Shown piece after piece: positions 9,011 to 17,028 of a DNA stretch of 64,000 nucleotides; position 1 is the first letter of the stretch, and every line of letters begins with the position of its first letter. The position numbers and the translations under genes are program-made. Source of the DNA: an endosymbiont of Escarpia spicata (lineage in GTDB: Bacteria; Pseudomonadota; Gammaproteobacteria; Chromatiales; Chromatiaceae); contig QFXE01000018.1 of assembly GCA_003349915.1 (NCBI GenBank), positions 1-64,000 of the forward strand, in the 5' to 3' direction. The notes below the pieces were generated by a model that was not told where the DNA came from, searched no databases, and saw nothing but the letters and a program-made list of their open reading frames with translations.

Positions 9011-9984
9011 GTCTCGGACAAGGCTCCTAGCTGCTTGGCCAGTGCCTTCACCAGTGGCGCCAGCTCTGCTTGCTTGAGACGCTTGGTCGCCTGTTTCGGT
9101 GTTACCCACTGGCGGCCCCGGTGGCTCTCTTCCCACTCATGCTCCGGGATCTCACGGGTTACGCGCATGGGGTAGACCTTCACGATGCAGGTCGCACCCC
9201 ATTTCTGATAACGGTAGCTGCCCAAGGCGGTGTCGCCAACATCACCCTCCACACCCGCTTCCTCCCAGGCCTCTTGGGCTGCGGATTCACGTGGTGAGAG
9301 GCCAGGCTCTTTGATGCCTTTGGGTACTACAAAGTGTTTTTTCTTGCTGGACAGGATAACCAGTATCTGCGGTTTACCTTTATGCATGCGGTAGGGAATC
9401 ACCGAGGACTGGCTATAGTAGTAGGCAGGTCGGTCGCGCAATTCATCGCCGTGGGGTGCAGGGTAGGGGAACTTCTCCTGCAGGCTGCCGGGACGAGTGA
9501 TGGAGATGACTTCGGCGCAGCCTTTTTGCAGCTGGCTCCAGTCATCCGGTATGGTCAGACGGGCCAGAGTGGCGGTGGGCAACAGCTTACCGTCTGCCGG
9601 GATATCGATAGGTTTGTTGCTGAGGTGCAGTAGCAGCATTTCCAATCCGGGGTTATGACCTACCAGCATTACCCGCCTGACTTGGGCAGGGCATTCATGC
9701 AGTACGTTCAACAGGTCACTGAAGCCTGCCTCGTAGATCCGCTGGTCCTTGTGGATAGTCTTGGGATCCATACCCATGGCCTTGCAGGTCTTTTGAGTGG
9801 TGACCAGAGCCCGCTCCGCCGGTGAACTGATGATGTGGTCCGGTAACAGGTTCTGCTGCCAGAGCCATACGCCCATGCGTTGGGCACCACGCTTGCCCCG
9901 GTCCGTGATGGGCCGAGAGAAATCGGCCTCACCCAGATTCCAGTCGGATTTGCCGTGTCGCAGGATCAGCAGTTCAGTCGTCAT
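9007..9984 (-). CDS. SixA-type histidine phosphatase fused to NUDIX hydrolase (GAK operon)
   Basis: 325 residues with two enzymes in one chain. Residues 1-165 are a SixA-like histidine phosphatase (LLILRHGKSDW with RHG at 9-11, SSPAERALVT, and VGHNPGLE at 108-119). Residues 185-320 are a NUDIX domain with VPKGIKEPG followed by QEAWEEAGV (237-245). The metal-binding EExG core is kept, but the box's first Glu is Leu229 and its Arg is Gln237, so the box is slightly atypical. Fusions of these two folds (in the other order) occur in mycobacterial MutT1-like proteins, and separate NUDIX and histidine phosphatases remove diphosphates from inositol pyrophosphates in eukaryotes. The substrate here is not known. 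It lies 25 bases downstream of the HprK-related kinase. Confidence 0.88.
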   Translation of the reverse strand: MTTELLILRHGKSDWNLGEADFSRPITDRGKRGAQRMGVWLWQQNLLPDHIISSPAERALVTTQKTCKAMGMDPKTIHKDQRIYEAGFSDLLNVLHECPAQVRRVMLVGHNPGLEMLLLHLSNKPIDIPADGKLLPTATLARLTIPDDWSQLQKGCAEVISITRPGSLQEKFPYPAPHGDELRDRPAYYYSQSSVIPYRMHKGKPQILVILSSKKKHFVVPKGIKEPGLSPRESAAQEAWEEAGVEGDVGDTALGSYRYQKWGATCIVKVYPMRVTREIPEHEWEESHRGRQWVTPKQATKRLKQAELAPLVKALAKQLGALSET

Positions 9985-10009
9985 GGTCAGTTATGTCTCG
10001 TATGCGTTT

Positions 10010-11113
10010 TCAGCCCATCAACTGTTGCAGACAGATATCAGTAAGGGCCTCGAAGTTGATGCCGCCTCGCGCCTCATAAACGGTCACATCTTTCAGCACC
10101 TTAGGGTAGGGTGCCTGATCCAATTCGGTAGTATCGCTGAAGAAGCTGCCGTCGGGGTACTGGTAAAAGGGCCCAGGGGACTTCATGATGGCACCGGTCA
10201 GCAGATCCCGGCGTTGCTCCAGGTCCACGCGTTCTACGCTGGTTGCCTCGTTGGAATCGCGTCGCCAGTTGAGTATCAGGAAGGCGGATAAGGGTGCCTC
10301 GGGGGTGATGCGGTCCGGTCCGTAAACCTGCTCCACAAGCACGTCATATTTGTCTTCCAGGTGCCAGAGTTCGTCTTGGGGAAGCGCCAGGAAGGACTCA
10401 CGCTGCTCGCTGGATATCAGGCTGTGCAGGCGTGGATTGTGCACGATAGTGCCGGGGTTGACCCTTGGCAGCTTGGGGATCCCCACTGCACCTGTGCCGC
10501 CATTCTGACTACGGATGAACAAGCGGTCGTTGGTCAGGTAGGATACATCGTCGTGATCCATCAGGTGCAGCATCAGAGTGGATTTGCCGCCGCCGGAGAA
10601 GCCTGCGATGCCCAGGCAGCCGCCCTTGTATACCAGCCCCGAGGCGTGACAGATCAGCCAGTCTCTATGCTGCAACCAGTTCATGTACTGGGCATTGATG
10701 AAATTGATCACCTGGTTGTCGTATTGCAGGCAGGGGCCGGCTGCGATACAGGGGCCGCTGCTTTGCAGGAACACCATGCCGGTGCGTACCTTCAACACCA
10801 GGCGGGCGTCAGGCAGATCCAGATAGGCGTCTTTGCGGCCTGTCTTGCCCGGTTCCCGCTTCCAGTCGATGAATGCCACACCCAGGTCCGGGATATCCCG
10901 TTCGATGGCGATAACCTCAAGATCCACGGTATCTGATGGCCCGGTTGCCACATGGGTGAAGTAGACGGCAAGCTTTGCCAGTAGATCGGCGGAGTTGGAA
11001 CGCAGCCGCAACGAGCACTCCCCAAGCGTGAGATTTAGTGATCCATCGACCAGGCTGGCACCATCTTGCAGGGCTGCGGCGGCGGATTCCATAGTCAGAT
11101 TATCATTGTTCAT
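10010..11113 (-). CDS. HprK-related kinase B (GAK system)
   Basis: 367 residues, with an HPr-kinase-like P-loop at GFSGGGKST (171-179) preceded by the HASGL segment (156-160) that matches the HprK-family HxSG block, and a following LTNDRLF motif matching the Walker-B/metal site. The N-terminal 110 residues are a separate domain without recognised family. It corresponds to 'HprK-related kinase B' (TIGR04355, from memory). HprK phosphorylates and dephosphorylates a serine of HPr; whether this branch targets a protein or a small molecule is unknown. ATG 11113 overlaps the ATP-grasp stop as ATGA, giving translational coupling. It has no HPr gene nearby. Confidence 0.88.
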   Translation of the reverse strand: MNNDNLTMESAAAALQDGASLVDGSLNLTLGECSLRLRSNSADLLAKLAVYFTHVATGPSDTVDLEVIAIERDIPDLGVAFIDWKREPGKTGRKDAYLDLPDARLVLKVRTGMVFLQSSGPCIAAGPCLQYDNQVINFINAQYMNWLQHRDWLICHASGLVYKGGCLGIAGFSGGGKSTLMLHLMDHDDVSYLTNDRLFIRSQNGGTGAVGIPKLPRVNPGTIVHNPRLHSLISSEQRESFLALPQDELWHLEDKYDVLVEQVYGPDRITPEAPLSAFLILNWRRDSNEATSVERVDLEQRRDLLTGAIMKSPGPFYQYPDGSFFSDTTELDQAPYPKVLKDVTVYEARGGINFEALTDICLQQLMG

Positions 11114-11997
11114 TTTGCGCTGATTTCCCTTATGACGTGTTCGCTGTAGAGCCCGGCGGCATCGATGCCGATTCCTTCCTTGGCACCGCGGAAGCCGCCA
11201 AAGGCGGAGACCTCGAATACGATGGGGCCGGCATCGGTTTCAGCTACATCGACGGTGGTGAAATCCATCTCGAACGGTGCCTGTGCGCGGCGTGCCAGTT
11301 CGATAATGTCATCAGGTGGAAGGTGATTCTCGTAGCGCCCGCCGCTGTGGATGGTGGTGTTCCAGGTGTCGCTTTGGGAGACCCGTGCATAGGTGCCCAG
11401 GTATTTGCCAGCCAGAAATACCATACCCAGATCCCTGCCCGGCAGGGCCACCTTTTTCTGGATATACATCATGGGGTTCTCTGCCTGGAAGGCTTGGATC
11501 TGGGTCTGCATGTCGCTGTCGGACAGCGCTGCGTCGATCACGCACATGCCGCGCGCCTTGGTGGAGTAGAGAGGTTTGAACACAGCGCTGCCGAATTTGC
11601 GCACCGTGCTCATGGCTGCCGCCGCGTTCTCGGTGACTCGGGTCTCGGGCATGGGGATATCCGCGTTGCGCAGGGTGACCGTGCAGCTCAGGCGGTCGAC
11701 CAGGCGCAGGATGTTCAGGGGCCGGCTGAAGATACGCACCCCAGCGTGTTCCGCCACACGTAACAGCTCCAGGCGGTCTAGGGTGTTGGGGCTGTAACTG
11801 GCGCTGATCTTTTTAATGATCAGGCCGTCGAGGCTGCACAGATCCGTATCGCCGTGCAGCAGCCGTTTGCCGGCCAAGTCCAGTTCCACCTCGGCCATGT
11901 CGATAATCCGGCGGTAGCCGGTGCGGGATTCTATGGCGTCGGCCAGTGTCTCAGTGGACCACTTGCCGGGGATGCCGATGATGCCGATTTTAAGCAA
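11110..11997 (-). CDS. ATP-grasp enzyme (GAK system, RimK-like)
   Basis: 295 residues with the ATP-grasp plan: an N-terminal Rossmann-like part (LKIGIIGIPGKWSTETLA), the central lid with AVFKPLYSTKARGMCVI, IQKKVALPGRDLGMVFLAG and a C-terminal metal site in TVDVAETDAGPIVFEVSAFGG. Family naming is 'ATP-grasp, GAK system' (TIGR04356, from memory), related to RimK-type glutamate ligases; inositol-trisphosphate 5/6-kinases share the fold, so either ligase or kinase chemistry is possible. The start is TTG 11997: it overlaps the previous gene's stop by eight bases and has a strong AAGGAG seven bases upstream. Middle gene of the operon. Confidence 0.87.
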   Translation of the reverse strand: MLKIGIIGIPGKWSTETLADAIESRTGYRRIIDMAEVELDLAGKRLLHGDTDLCSLDGLIIKKISASYSPNTLDRLELLRVAEHAGVRIFSRPLNILRLVDRLSCTVTLRNADIPMPETRVTENAAAAMSTVRKFGSAVFKPLYSTKARGMCVIDAALSDSDMQTQIQAFQAENPMMYIQKKVALPGRDLGMVFLAGKYLGTYARVSQSDTWNTTIHSGGRYENHLPPDDIIELARRAQAPFEMDFTTVDVAETDAGPIVFEVSAFGGFRGAKEGIGIDAAGLYSEHVIREISAK

Positions 11998-13630
11998 TGA
12001 ACAGCTCCTTTATAGGAAGTCGGAAATTAGCGGCCTGCTTCGGATCAGTCTCTAATACACGCTCCAACAGGTAGCGGGCACGCAGCATCATGGCTCGGGC
12101 CAGGGACTTGTCGAGGATGAAACGGGTAGAGGTGGCGAAGGAACGGGCCAGTCCCAGGGCCAAGCGCAGCTCGAAGGTCTCGTCGCCGGCTTTTTTTGCA
12201 TACTTGCGTGCGAAGCGGTAGAAGCTCTGCACCGTTTGCATGATGCGACGGCGCAAAGGTGCATCCAGTACCTGCAGGCGGTAATTGGAGACCATGAATA
12301 CCGACACATCCTGCACATAGTCCATGTAGCGGGAGCGGTGCAGGTCGATAAAGTTGATACGCTTGGCCAGTGGGTCGTAAATGATATTGTCGACGTTGAA
12401 ATCACCGTGGATATACACCGAGAACGGTGCCTTGAGCCTGGCCTCATAGGCGCGGGTGCGCTTGAGCAGGGATTCAAAGCTGGCTATCTCCCGACCGCAC
12501 ACCTGACTGTCACTCTGGCGGAACTCGGGGTGGATCTCGTAGACATCCGGCAGGCGCCTGGCCAGTTGGTCCATGTAGTTGGCGCTGATTTTCTTCTTAC
12601 TGCGGGTTTCACGCCATACCGATTCCAGGGTGGCGCACAGACGTCCCATGGTTTTGTTGAGCAGTGGCTGGGATTCACGCAGCAGGACATGTTCAAAGGT
12701 CATGCCGGCCAAGTGCTCAATCAGCAGCGAGGCGGACTGGCCGCGCTTGTGGTAGGAGAGGATCTTGGGTGCCAGTCCGGGGTAGATCTCGTGCCAGCTC
12801 TCTACCCCTTCCCGCTCTTCTTTCAGTTTGCGCTTTTTTCCATCCTTGAAAATGGCCACATAACCATCGTTCTTTTTCTTTGGATTGCTGATGCCTGAGA
12901 TAGCGCTTCCGGAGCGGGTTTCAGCTACTGGTTTGATGGTCAGACTGTTGATGTTTTTTTCGGCCTCCAGGCGGCCGATGGATTCCATCAGATGGTAGTA
13001 ACGGTCGATGTTGATAGGCTGGCCCAGATTGGCGGAGATGATGGCCTCACTGATATTGAGCAGTGCGTCGCCCATCTGCTCGATGCTGTGTGCCACAAAC
13101 AGGGCGGCAATCAAATCTTCGGTATGTCGCTTTTTTTTTAGTAGTTTTGTGTTGTGTTTCAGCAGTTTGCGGTAGTCCTGGTCCAGGTGATGCTCGATCT
13201 GCCCAAGCTTCAGGGCCAAGCCGGTATCTTTGTTCTGGATGGCGGGTTGCACCATCTGCAGACCGAAGATGACCTGGTCGAGCAGCAGTGCGTAATCGGT
13301 TGGTCGCAGGCAGCTTTTCTTTTTCACATAGGCCATGTGATGAATGCAGTCCCGGCACAATTCGGCGATACGTTCCAGATCGGTGGCGATGGACTCTGCA
13401 GCACGCAGGGTTTGAGTTTGGGTATCGTTGCCTTTGTGGCGCACGATCTGTCCCAAACAGCTGTTGTGGATGCGCATCTTGAGGTTATAGGCATAGCCGC
13501 TGCGATCGACAATGCGCTGTGCCTGGGGAGGCGAGGAGGTATCTATGTAGGCATGCAGGTTACCAACCTGAGAACTGACCTCAGCAATCAGAAAATGCAG
13601 GTTGTCCCGGATGTTTTTGGAAAGGCGCAT
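11990..13630 (-). CDS. PhoU-like domain fused to aminoglycoside-phosphotransferase-like kinase (GAK operon)
   Basis: 546 residues in two parts. Residues 1-215 are all-helical with two repeated PhoU-like bundles (LERIAELCRDCIHHM.. and VAHSIEQMGDALLNISEAI). Residues about 255-530 are an APH/choline-kinase fold: YVAIFKDGKKRKLKEE in the N-lobe, catalytic loop IHGDFNVDNI with HGD at 408-410, and metal-binding INFIDLHR. A kinase of this family phosphorylates a hydroxyl of a small molecule; PhoU domains bind metal and report phosphate state. The combination suggests a small-molecule kinase governed by phosphate or by a PhoU ligand (inference). It lies 11 bases downstream of the NUDIX gene. Confidence 0.85.
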   Translation of the reverse strand: MRLSKNIRDNLHFLIAEVSSQVGNLHAYIDTSSPPQAQRIVDRSGYAYNLKMRIHNSCLGQIVRHKGNDTQTQTLRAAESIATDLERIAELCRDCIHHMAYVKKKSCLRPTDYALLLDQVIFGLQMVQPAIQNKDTGLALKLGQIEHHLDQDYRKLLKHNTKLLKKKRHTEDLIAALFVAHSIEQMGDALLNISEAIISANLGQPINIDRYYHLMESIGRLEAEKNINSLTIKPVAETRSGSAISGISNPKKKNDGYVAIFKDGKKRKLKEEREGVESWHEIYPGLAPKILSYHKRGQSASLLIEHLAGMTFEHVLLRESQPLLNKTMGRLCATLESVWRETRSKKKISANYMDQLARRLPDVYEIHPEFRQSDSQVCGREIASFESLLKRTRAYEARLKAPFSVYIHGDFNVDNIIYDPLAKRINFIDLHRSRYMDYVQDVSVFMVSNYRLQVLDAPLRRRIMQTVQSFYRFARKYAKKAGDETFELRLALGLARSFATSTRFILDKSLARAMMLRARYLLERVLETDPKQAANFRLPIKELFIA

Positions 13631-13641
13631 GCAGTGAGTTC

Positions 13642-14109
13642 TCAGTCCAGCATTCCCAGATAGATGTTTTTTCCGCTCTTCGGGTAATCCATCAGGTAAC
13701 CGGTCAATGTCTGTGGCAGGAGTTGGATATCTTGCAGTTCACCCAGTTTCTTCCATACAACATCCACTTGGTGCTTGTCGGGCCGGTGGCCGTTTCGTGG
13801 CTGGTAGTTTTCGGGTACGGTGTAGTCGAACAGAAATTCCACCCGCTGGCGGGTGCTGGGTGGAATGGTGTCGCGTGGTTTGAACCAGTCGGCCACATGC
13901 AGCAGGTCACGTATCACAACCTCGGTGTTGATCTCCTCAAGGCATTCCCGGTTAAGGGCTACCGGTAAGGTCTCTCCGGCTTCCTGGGCTCCGCCAGGCA
14001 GAGCATAGCGCTCCCCGAGTTCATCTTCCTTGCGCAGCAGCAACAGATGTCCATCGCGTACGATCAGCGCGCGGGCCGCGTTGCGAATGCCGGGGGTCAG
14101 ATTTCCCAT
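13642..14109 (-). CDS. NUDIX hydrolase (GAK operon, first gene)
   Basis: 155 residues. The NUDIX box is intact except for its last Gly: G40, E46, then R54-E-C-L-E-E-I-N-T62. The chain begins ARALIVRDGHLLLLRKEDE..YALPGG, the usual strand-loop entrance. NUDIX enzymes split nucleoside or inositol diphosphates; the substrate is not known. As first gene of the minus-strand operon it begins 92 bases from the divergent CofD-like gene. It is the second NUDIX domain of the cluster, distinct in sequence from the one fused to SixA. Confidence 0.87.
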   Translation of the reverse strand: MGNLTPGIRNAARALIVRDGHLLLLRKEDELGERYALPGGAQEAGETLPVALNRECLEEINTEVVIRDLLHVADWFKPRDTIPPSTRQRVEFLFDYTVPENYQPRNGHRPDKHQVDVVWKKLGELQDIQLLPQTLTGYLMDYPKSGKNIYLGMLD

Positions 14110-14201
14110 GGTGTTTACTGCGAGTGTTTCCAGTTTGTAATTCTCTTCATATTAGCCTAGTTTCAAGAAGAAAGTACCACAACCGGAAGTATGAGTTTGA
14201 T
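14110..14201. promoter_or_regulatory. Divergent promoter region of the GAK cluster
   Basis: The only gap in the cluster that separates divergent genes, so both promoters should lie here. On the plus strand TTTCCA (14127-14132) and TATTAG (14150-14155) are 17 bases apart, a weak sigma-70-like pair. On the minus strand TTGAAA is followed at usual distance only by a poor -10. No clear operator dyad was found. Confidence 0.3.
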
Positions 14202-15395
14202 ATGGCGACTGTTAAAGTTACGCGCTTGGCGAAGATTCCCGATCTGGTGCGTATAAACCGCTATAGCCGAGCGCCGGAACTTGGTCCCCGCTTACTGTTT
14301 TTCAGCGGTGGCTCGGCCCTGACCGGGGTCTGCCAAGTATTGAAGCAATATACCCATAATTCAACCCACTTAGTCACGCCGTTTGATTCCGGCGGTAGTT
14401 CGGCAACACTGCGCAAAGCCTTTGACATGCCATCCATCGGTGATCTGCGAAGTCGCTTGATCGCCCTGGCCGATGACAGCGTGACCGGTAATCCTGAGGT
14501 ATATAGCCTGTTCGCCCACCGTTTTGCGAAGGAGGCGAAGAATCGCGATCTGTTGCGTCAGTTGGACAATATGATCCTGGGCCGGGATCGGATGGTGGAA
14601 CCGATCTCCAACCCCATGCGGCGCCTGATCCGCCACCAGCTCGGTTATTTTCGTGAGGCAATGCCCAAGCGTTTTGACCTGCGTGGCGCCAGTATCGGCA
14701 ATCTGATTCTGGCCGGCGGCTATCTGAATAACCATCAACATCTGGATCCGATTATTTTTCTCTTCTCCAAGTTGGTGGAGGTGCGCGGGATGGTACGCGC
14801 GGTGGTCAACGATCATCTTCATCTGGGCGCGAAACTGGAGGATGGCAGCCAGGTTATCGGTCAGCACCGATTGACCGGGAAGGAAGTGACGCCGCTGGCC
14901 TCACCCATAAAAAAGTTGTTTCTGTCCAGTCGGCTGGACAGGGCGGTGCTTGCCGAGGCAATCCTGCGCAAGAAGAATCGCAAGCTGATTCAGCGGTCGG
15001 AGCTGATCTGCTACCCGCCCGGGAGTTTCTACACCAGCCTGTTGGCCAACCTGCTGCCCCGTGGTGTGGGGCGAGCCATTGTCGAAACTGACTGTCCCAA
15101 GGTGTATATTCCCAACCTGGGGCAGGATCCTGAACAGATTGGCATGACCTCTGATCGTATGGTGCAGGCTCTGCTGGCACAGTTGCGCGCCGATGTGCCT
15201 GATGCTTCTGACGATAACCGACTGCTGAACTACGTGCTGATGGACGGCCGCAAAGGGGCTTACCCATCTTCTTTGTCCAATGGATTGATGAAGGAGCTGG
15301 GGGTGCAGGTTGTGCAGACGCCACTGGTCAGCAAGCGTAGCGCACCCTATTACGATGCAGAACTGCTGGTGGCAGCGCTGTTGTCAATGACCTGA
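14202..15395 (+). CDS. CofD-related protein (GAK system)
   Basis: 397 residues from ATG 14202, favoured over an upstream ATG (14124) because conserved sequence begins soon after and GGAAG lies 12 bases upstream. CofD/YvcK fold landmarks are present: LLFFSGGSALTGVC (phosphate-binding first loop), THLVTPFDSGGSSATLR, GNLILAGGYL and NDHLHLGAKLEDG. CofD moves a phospholactyl group from a nucleotide-diphosphate donor in F420 synthesis. No other F420 genes are present, and the family name 'CofD-related, GAK system' (TIGR04357, from memory) fits the neighbourhood better. The reaction is unknown. It is transcribed away from the eight-gene minus-strand operon. Confidence 0.87.
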   Translation: MATVKVTRLAKIPDLVRINRYSRAPELGPRLLFFSGGSALTGVCQVLKQYTHNSTHLVTPFDSGGSSATLRKAFDMPSIGDLRSRLIALADDSVTGNPEVYSLFAHRFAKEAKNRDLLRQLDNMILGRDRMVEPISNPMRRLIRHQLGYFREAMPKRFDLRGASIGNLILAGGYLNNHQHLDPIIFLFSKLVEVRGMVRAVVNDHLHLGAKLEDGSQVIGQHRLTGKEVTPLASPIKKLFLSSRLDRAVLAEAILRKKNRKLIQRSELICYPPGSFYTSLLANLLPRGVGRAIVETDCPKVYIPNLGQDPEQIGMTSDRMVQALLAQLRADVPDASDDNRLLNYVLMDGRKGAYPSSLSNGLMKELGVQVVQTPLVSKRSAPYYDAELLVAALLSMT

Positions 15396-15537
15396 CAAGT
15401 TTACTGCCTGGTACCGCAGGGAACGACTTGGCAAGGATTTTTTATACTAAATGGCATTTGTTGTCCTCAGATCAACGCGGCGAGAGATGAATTGAGTTAA
15501 ATTGCTCCGATTGGCAAGACAACAATGAAAACAAAAA

Positions 15538-17028
15538 ATGGATGAGATAAAAGCATTTTTTGATGCGCTTAATTTTAATATCGAAAATGGGGAGCTGTTT
15601 GTTCGCATCCTGTTTCAGGTGATCCTATTGGTTGCATCCGCCGTGTTTTCAGGATCAGAAACGGCGTTGTTTTCTCTCAGTCGCATAGATCTGCAAAAGC
15701 TCCGGCAATCGCGCCACGGTGATTCTGAGAGTATTCACGCGATGCTGGATGAGCCGCGCCGTTTGATCATCTCTATCCTGTGTGGCAATGAACTGGTCAA
15801 CATCGCCTCGGCCGTGAATATGACGGCGATTCTGCTGCTGCTATACAGTGAGCAGGATGTGGGCTGGATGAACATAGTGATTATGGTGCCCCTGTTGCTG
15901 TTGATCGGTGAGGTGACCCCCAAGACCATCGCGGTCAGTTATCCTATCAAGTTCACCACCCGTATCACCGCACGGATTCTGCCGCGCTGGATGGTTTTTA
16001 TAACGCCGTTGCGTGAGGCGGTGCGTGTGGTCGCTGACTGGATCACCACCCTGGTGGTGGGGGATGCCGTTGACAGGGAAAATATCCTGCAGCCCGATGA
16101 ACTCAGAACCCTTCTGGAGGAGGGCGAGCAGACCGGCATTATCGATGCGACAGAAAGGGTGCTGATCGATAACGTATTGGAAGCATCGGAAACGGATATT
16201 TCGCGCATCATGACGCCTGGCCCCCGCATATGCTTTCTTGATGCGGACCTTCCTGTTCCAGAATTGATCGAGCAGTTCCGCCGCTATCGCCATCCCCGCA
16301 TACCCGTCTACCAGGGGCACTGGGACAATGTGATCGGTTTCATCCATTCCGAAGATATATTGAAACTTGTCAGAGGCGTGGATGATCTCTCTATGATTAC
16401 TCTGGATATGATCCTGAAGCCAGCACATTATGTGCCACCCACCAAGAAGGTGGATGAGATGTTCGATTATTTCCAGATGCACAATACTCGTGTTGCCATT
16501 ATTCTGGGTGAATATGGTGAGGTGTTGGGTATTGTCACCATGAAGGATGTGCTGACCTTCATTTTTGGTGAAATCTCCGGAAAGATGGAGGGACAGGAGT
16601 ATTACAAGGAGGATGATGAGAACAGCTATGTTGTACCCGGCGATATGCGTCTGGCAGATTTTTATAACCTCACCAATTTTGCTATTGAAGATGCGGTGAT
16701 GTCCACTATCGGTGGTGTCGCCTTCCGTTTATTTGACAGGCTGCCCGAACCGGGTGAGCAGATAAATTACGAGGGATTTCGCTTCATCGTCAAGCAACGG
16801 AGTGGGTTGAGGATCAGTGAACTCCAGGTTCAGAAAATATCCTCATCGAATAAACAGCAGATTGATACGACTGGTGACGATACCGCTGTCGACACTGAGA
16901 CCGAATCAGAGTCGGTTATTGAAGACAACGATAAAAAGGCATTGTCCGAGATAATATCTGATGGAAAAACATCTGAGATAGCATCCGATAAGGTGTCTGA
17001 CGACACGATGTCGTCGGGAGAGAAGTGA
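15538..17028 (+). CDS. DUF21-CBS-CorC family membrane protein (CNNM/HlyC-type), first copy
   Basis: 496 residues. An N-terminal DUF21 membrane domain has about four spans (ILFQVILLVASAVFSGSETALFSLSRIDL; SILCGNELVNIASAVN; MVPLLLLIGEVTPKTIAVSYPIK). Two CBS domains follow (about 215-345; IMTPGPRICFLDADLPV and MILKPAHYVPPTKKVDEMFDYF), then a CorC/HlyC domain (DMRLADFYNLTNF..VMSTIGGVAFRLFDRLPEPGEQINYEGFRF). The family acts in divalent cation (Mg2+/Co2+) transport or resistance, with CBS domains binding ATP/AMP. A low-complexity Ser/Asp/Thr tail of about 60 residues (435-496) is unusual. It is coupled to the following paralogue by a TGATG overlap. Confidence 0.88.
   Translation: MDEIKAFFDALNFNIENGELFVRILFQVILLVASAVFSGSETALFSLSRIDLQKLRQSRHGDSESIHAMLDEPRRLIISILCGNELVNIASAVNMTAILLLLYSEQDVGWMNIVIMVPLLLLIGEVTPKTIAVSYPIKFTTRITARILPRWMVFITPLREAVRVVADWITTLVVGDAVDRENILQPDELRTLLEEGEQTGIIDATERVLIDNVLEASETDISRIMTPGPRICFLDADLPVPELIEQFRRYRHPRIPVYQGHWDNVIGFIHSEDILKLVRGVDDLSMITLDMILKPAHYVPPTKKVDEMFDYFQMHNTRVAIILGEYGEVLGIVTMKDVLTFIFGEISGKMEGQEYYKEDDENSYVVPGDMRLADFYNLTNFAIEDAVMSTIGGVAFRLFDRLPEPGEQINYEGFRFIVKQRSGLRISELQVQKISSSNKQQIDTTGDDTAVDTETESESVIEDNDKKALSEIISDGKTSEIASDKVSDDTMSSGEK

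Noticed and set aside
12236-12898. 220-codon plus-strand frame inside the PhoU-APH gene
   Set aside because: Antisense shadow; the minus-strand product has all kinase motifs.
6624-15395. GAK cluster as a phage-defence island
   Set aside because: No nuclease, pore or integrase is present; all members are phosphotransfer or phosphohydrolase enzymes, and base composition does not visibly differ from neighbours.
14202-15395. F420 biosynthesis CofD
   Set aside because: No other F420 genes are present and it belongs with the GAK neighbourhood.
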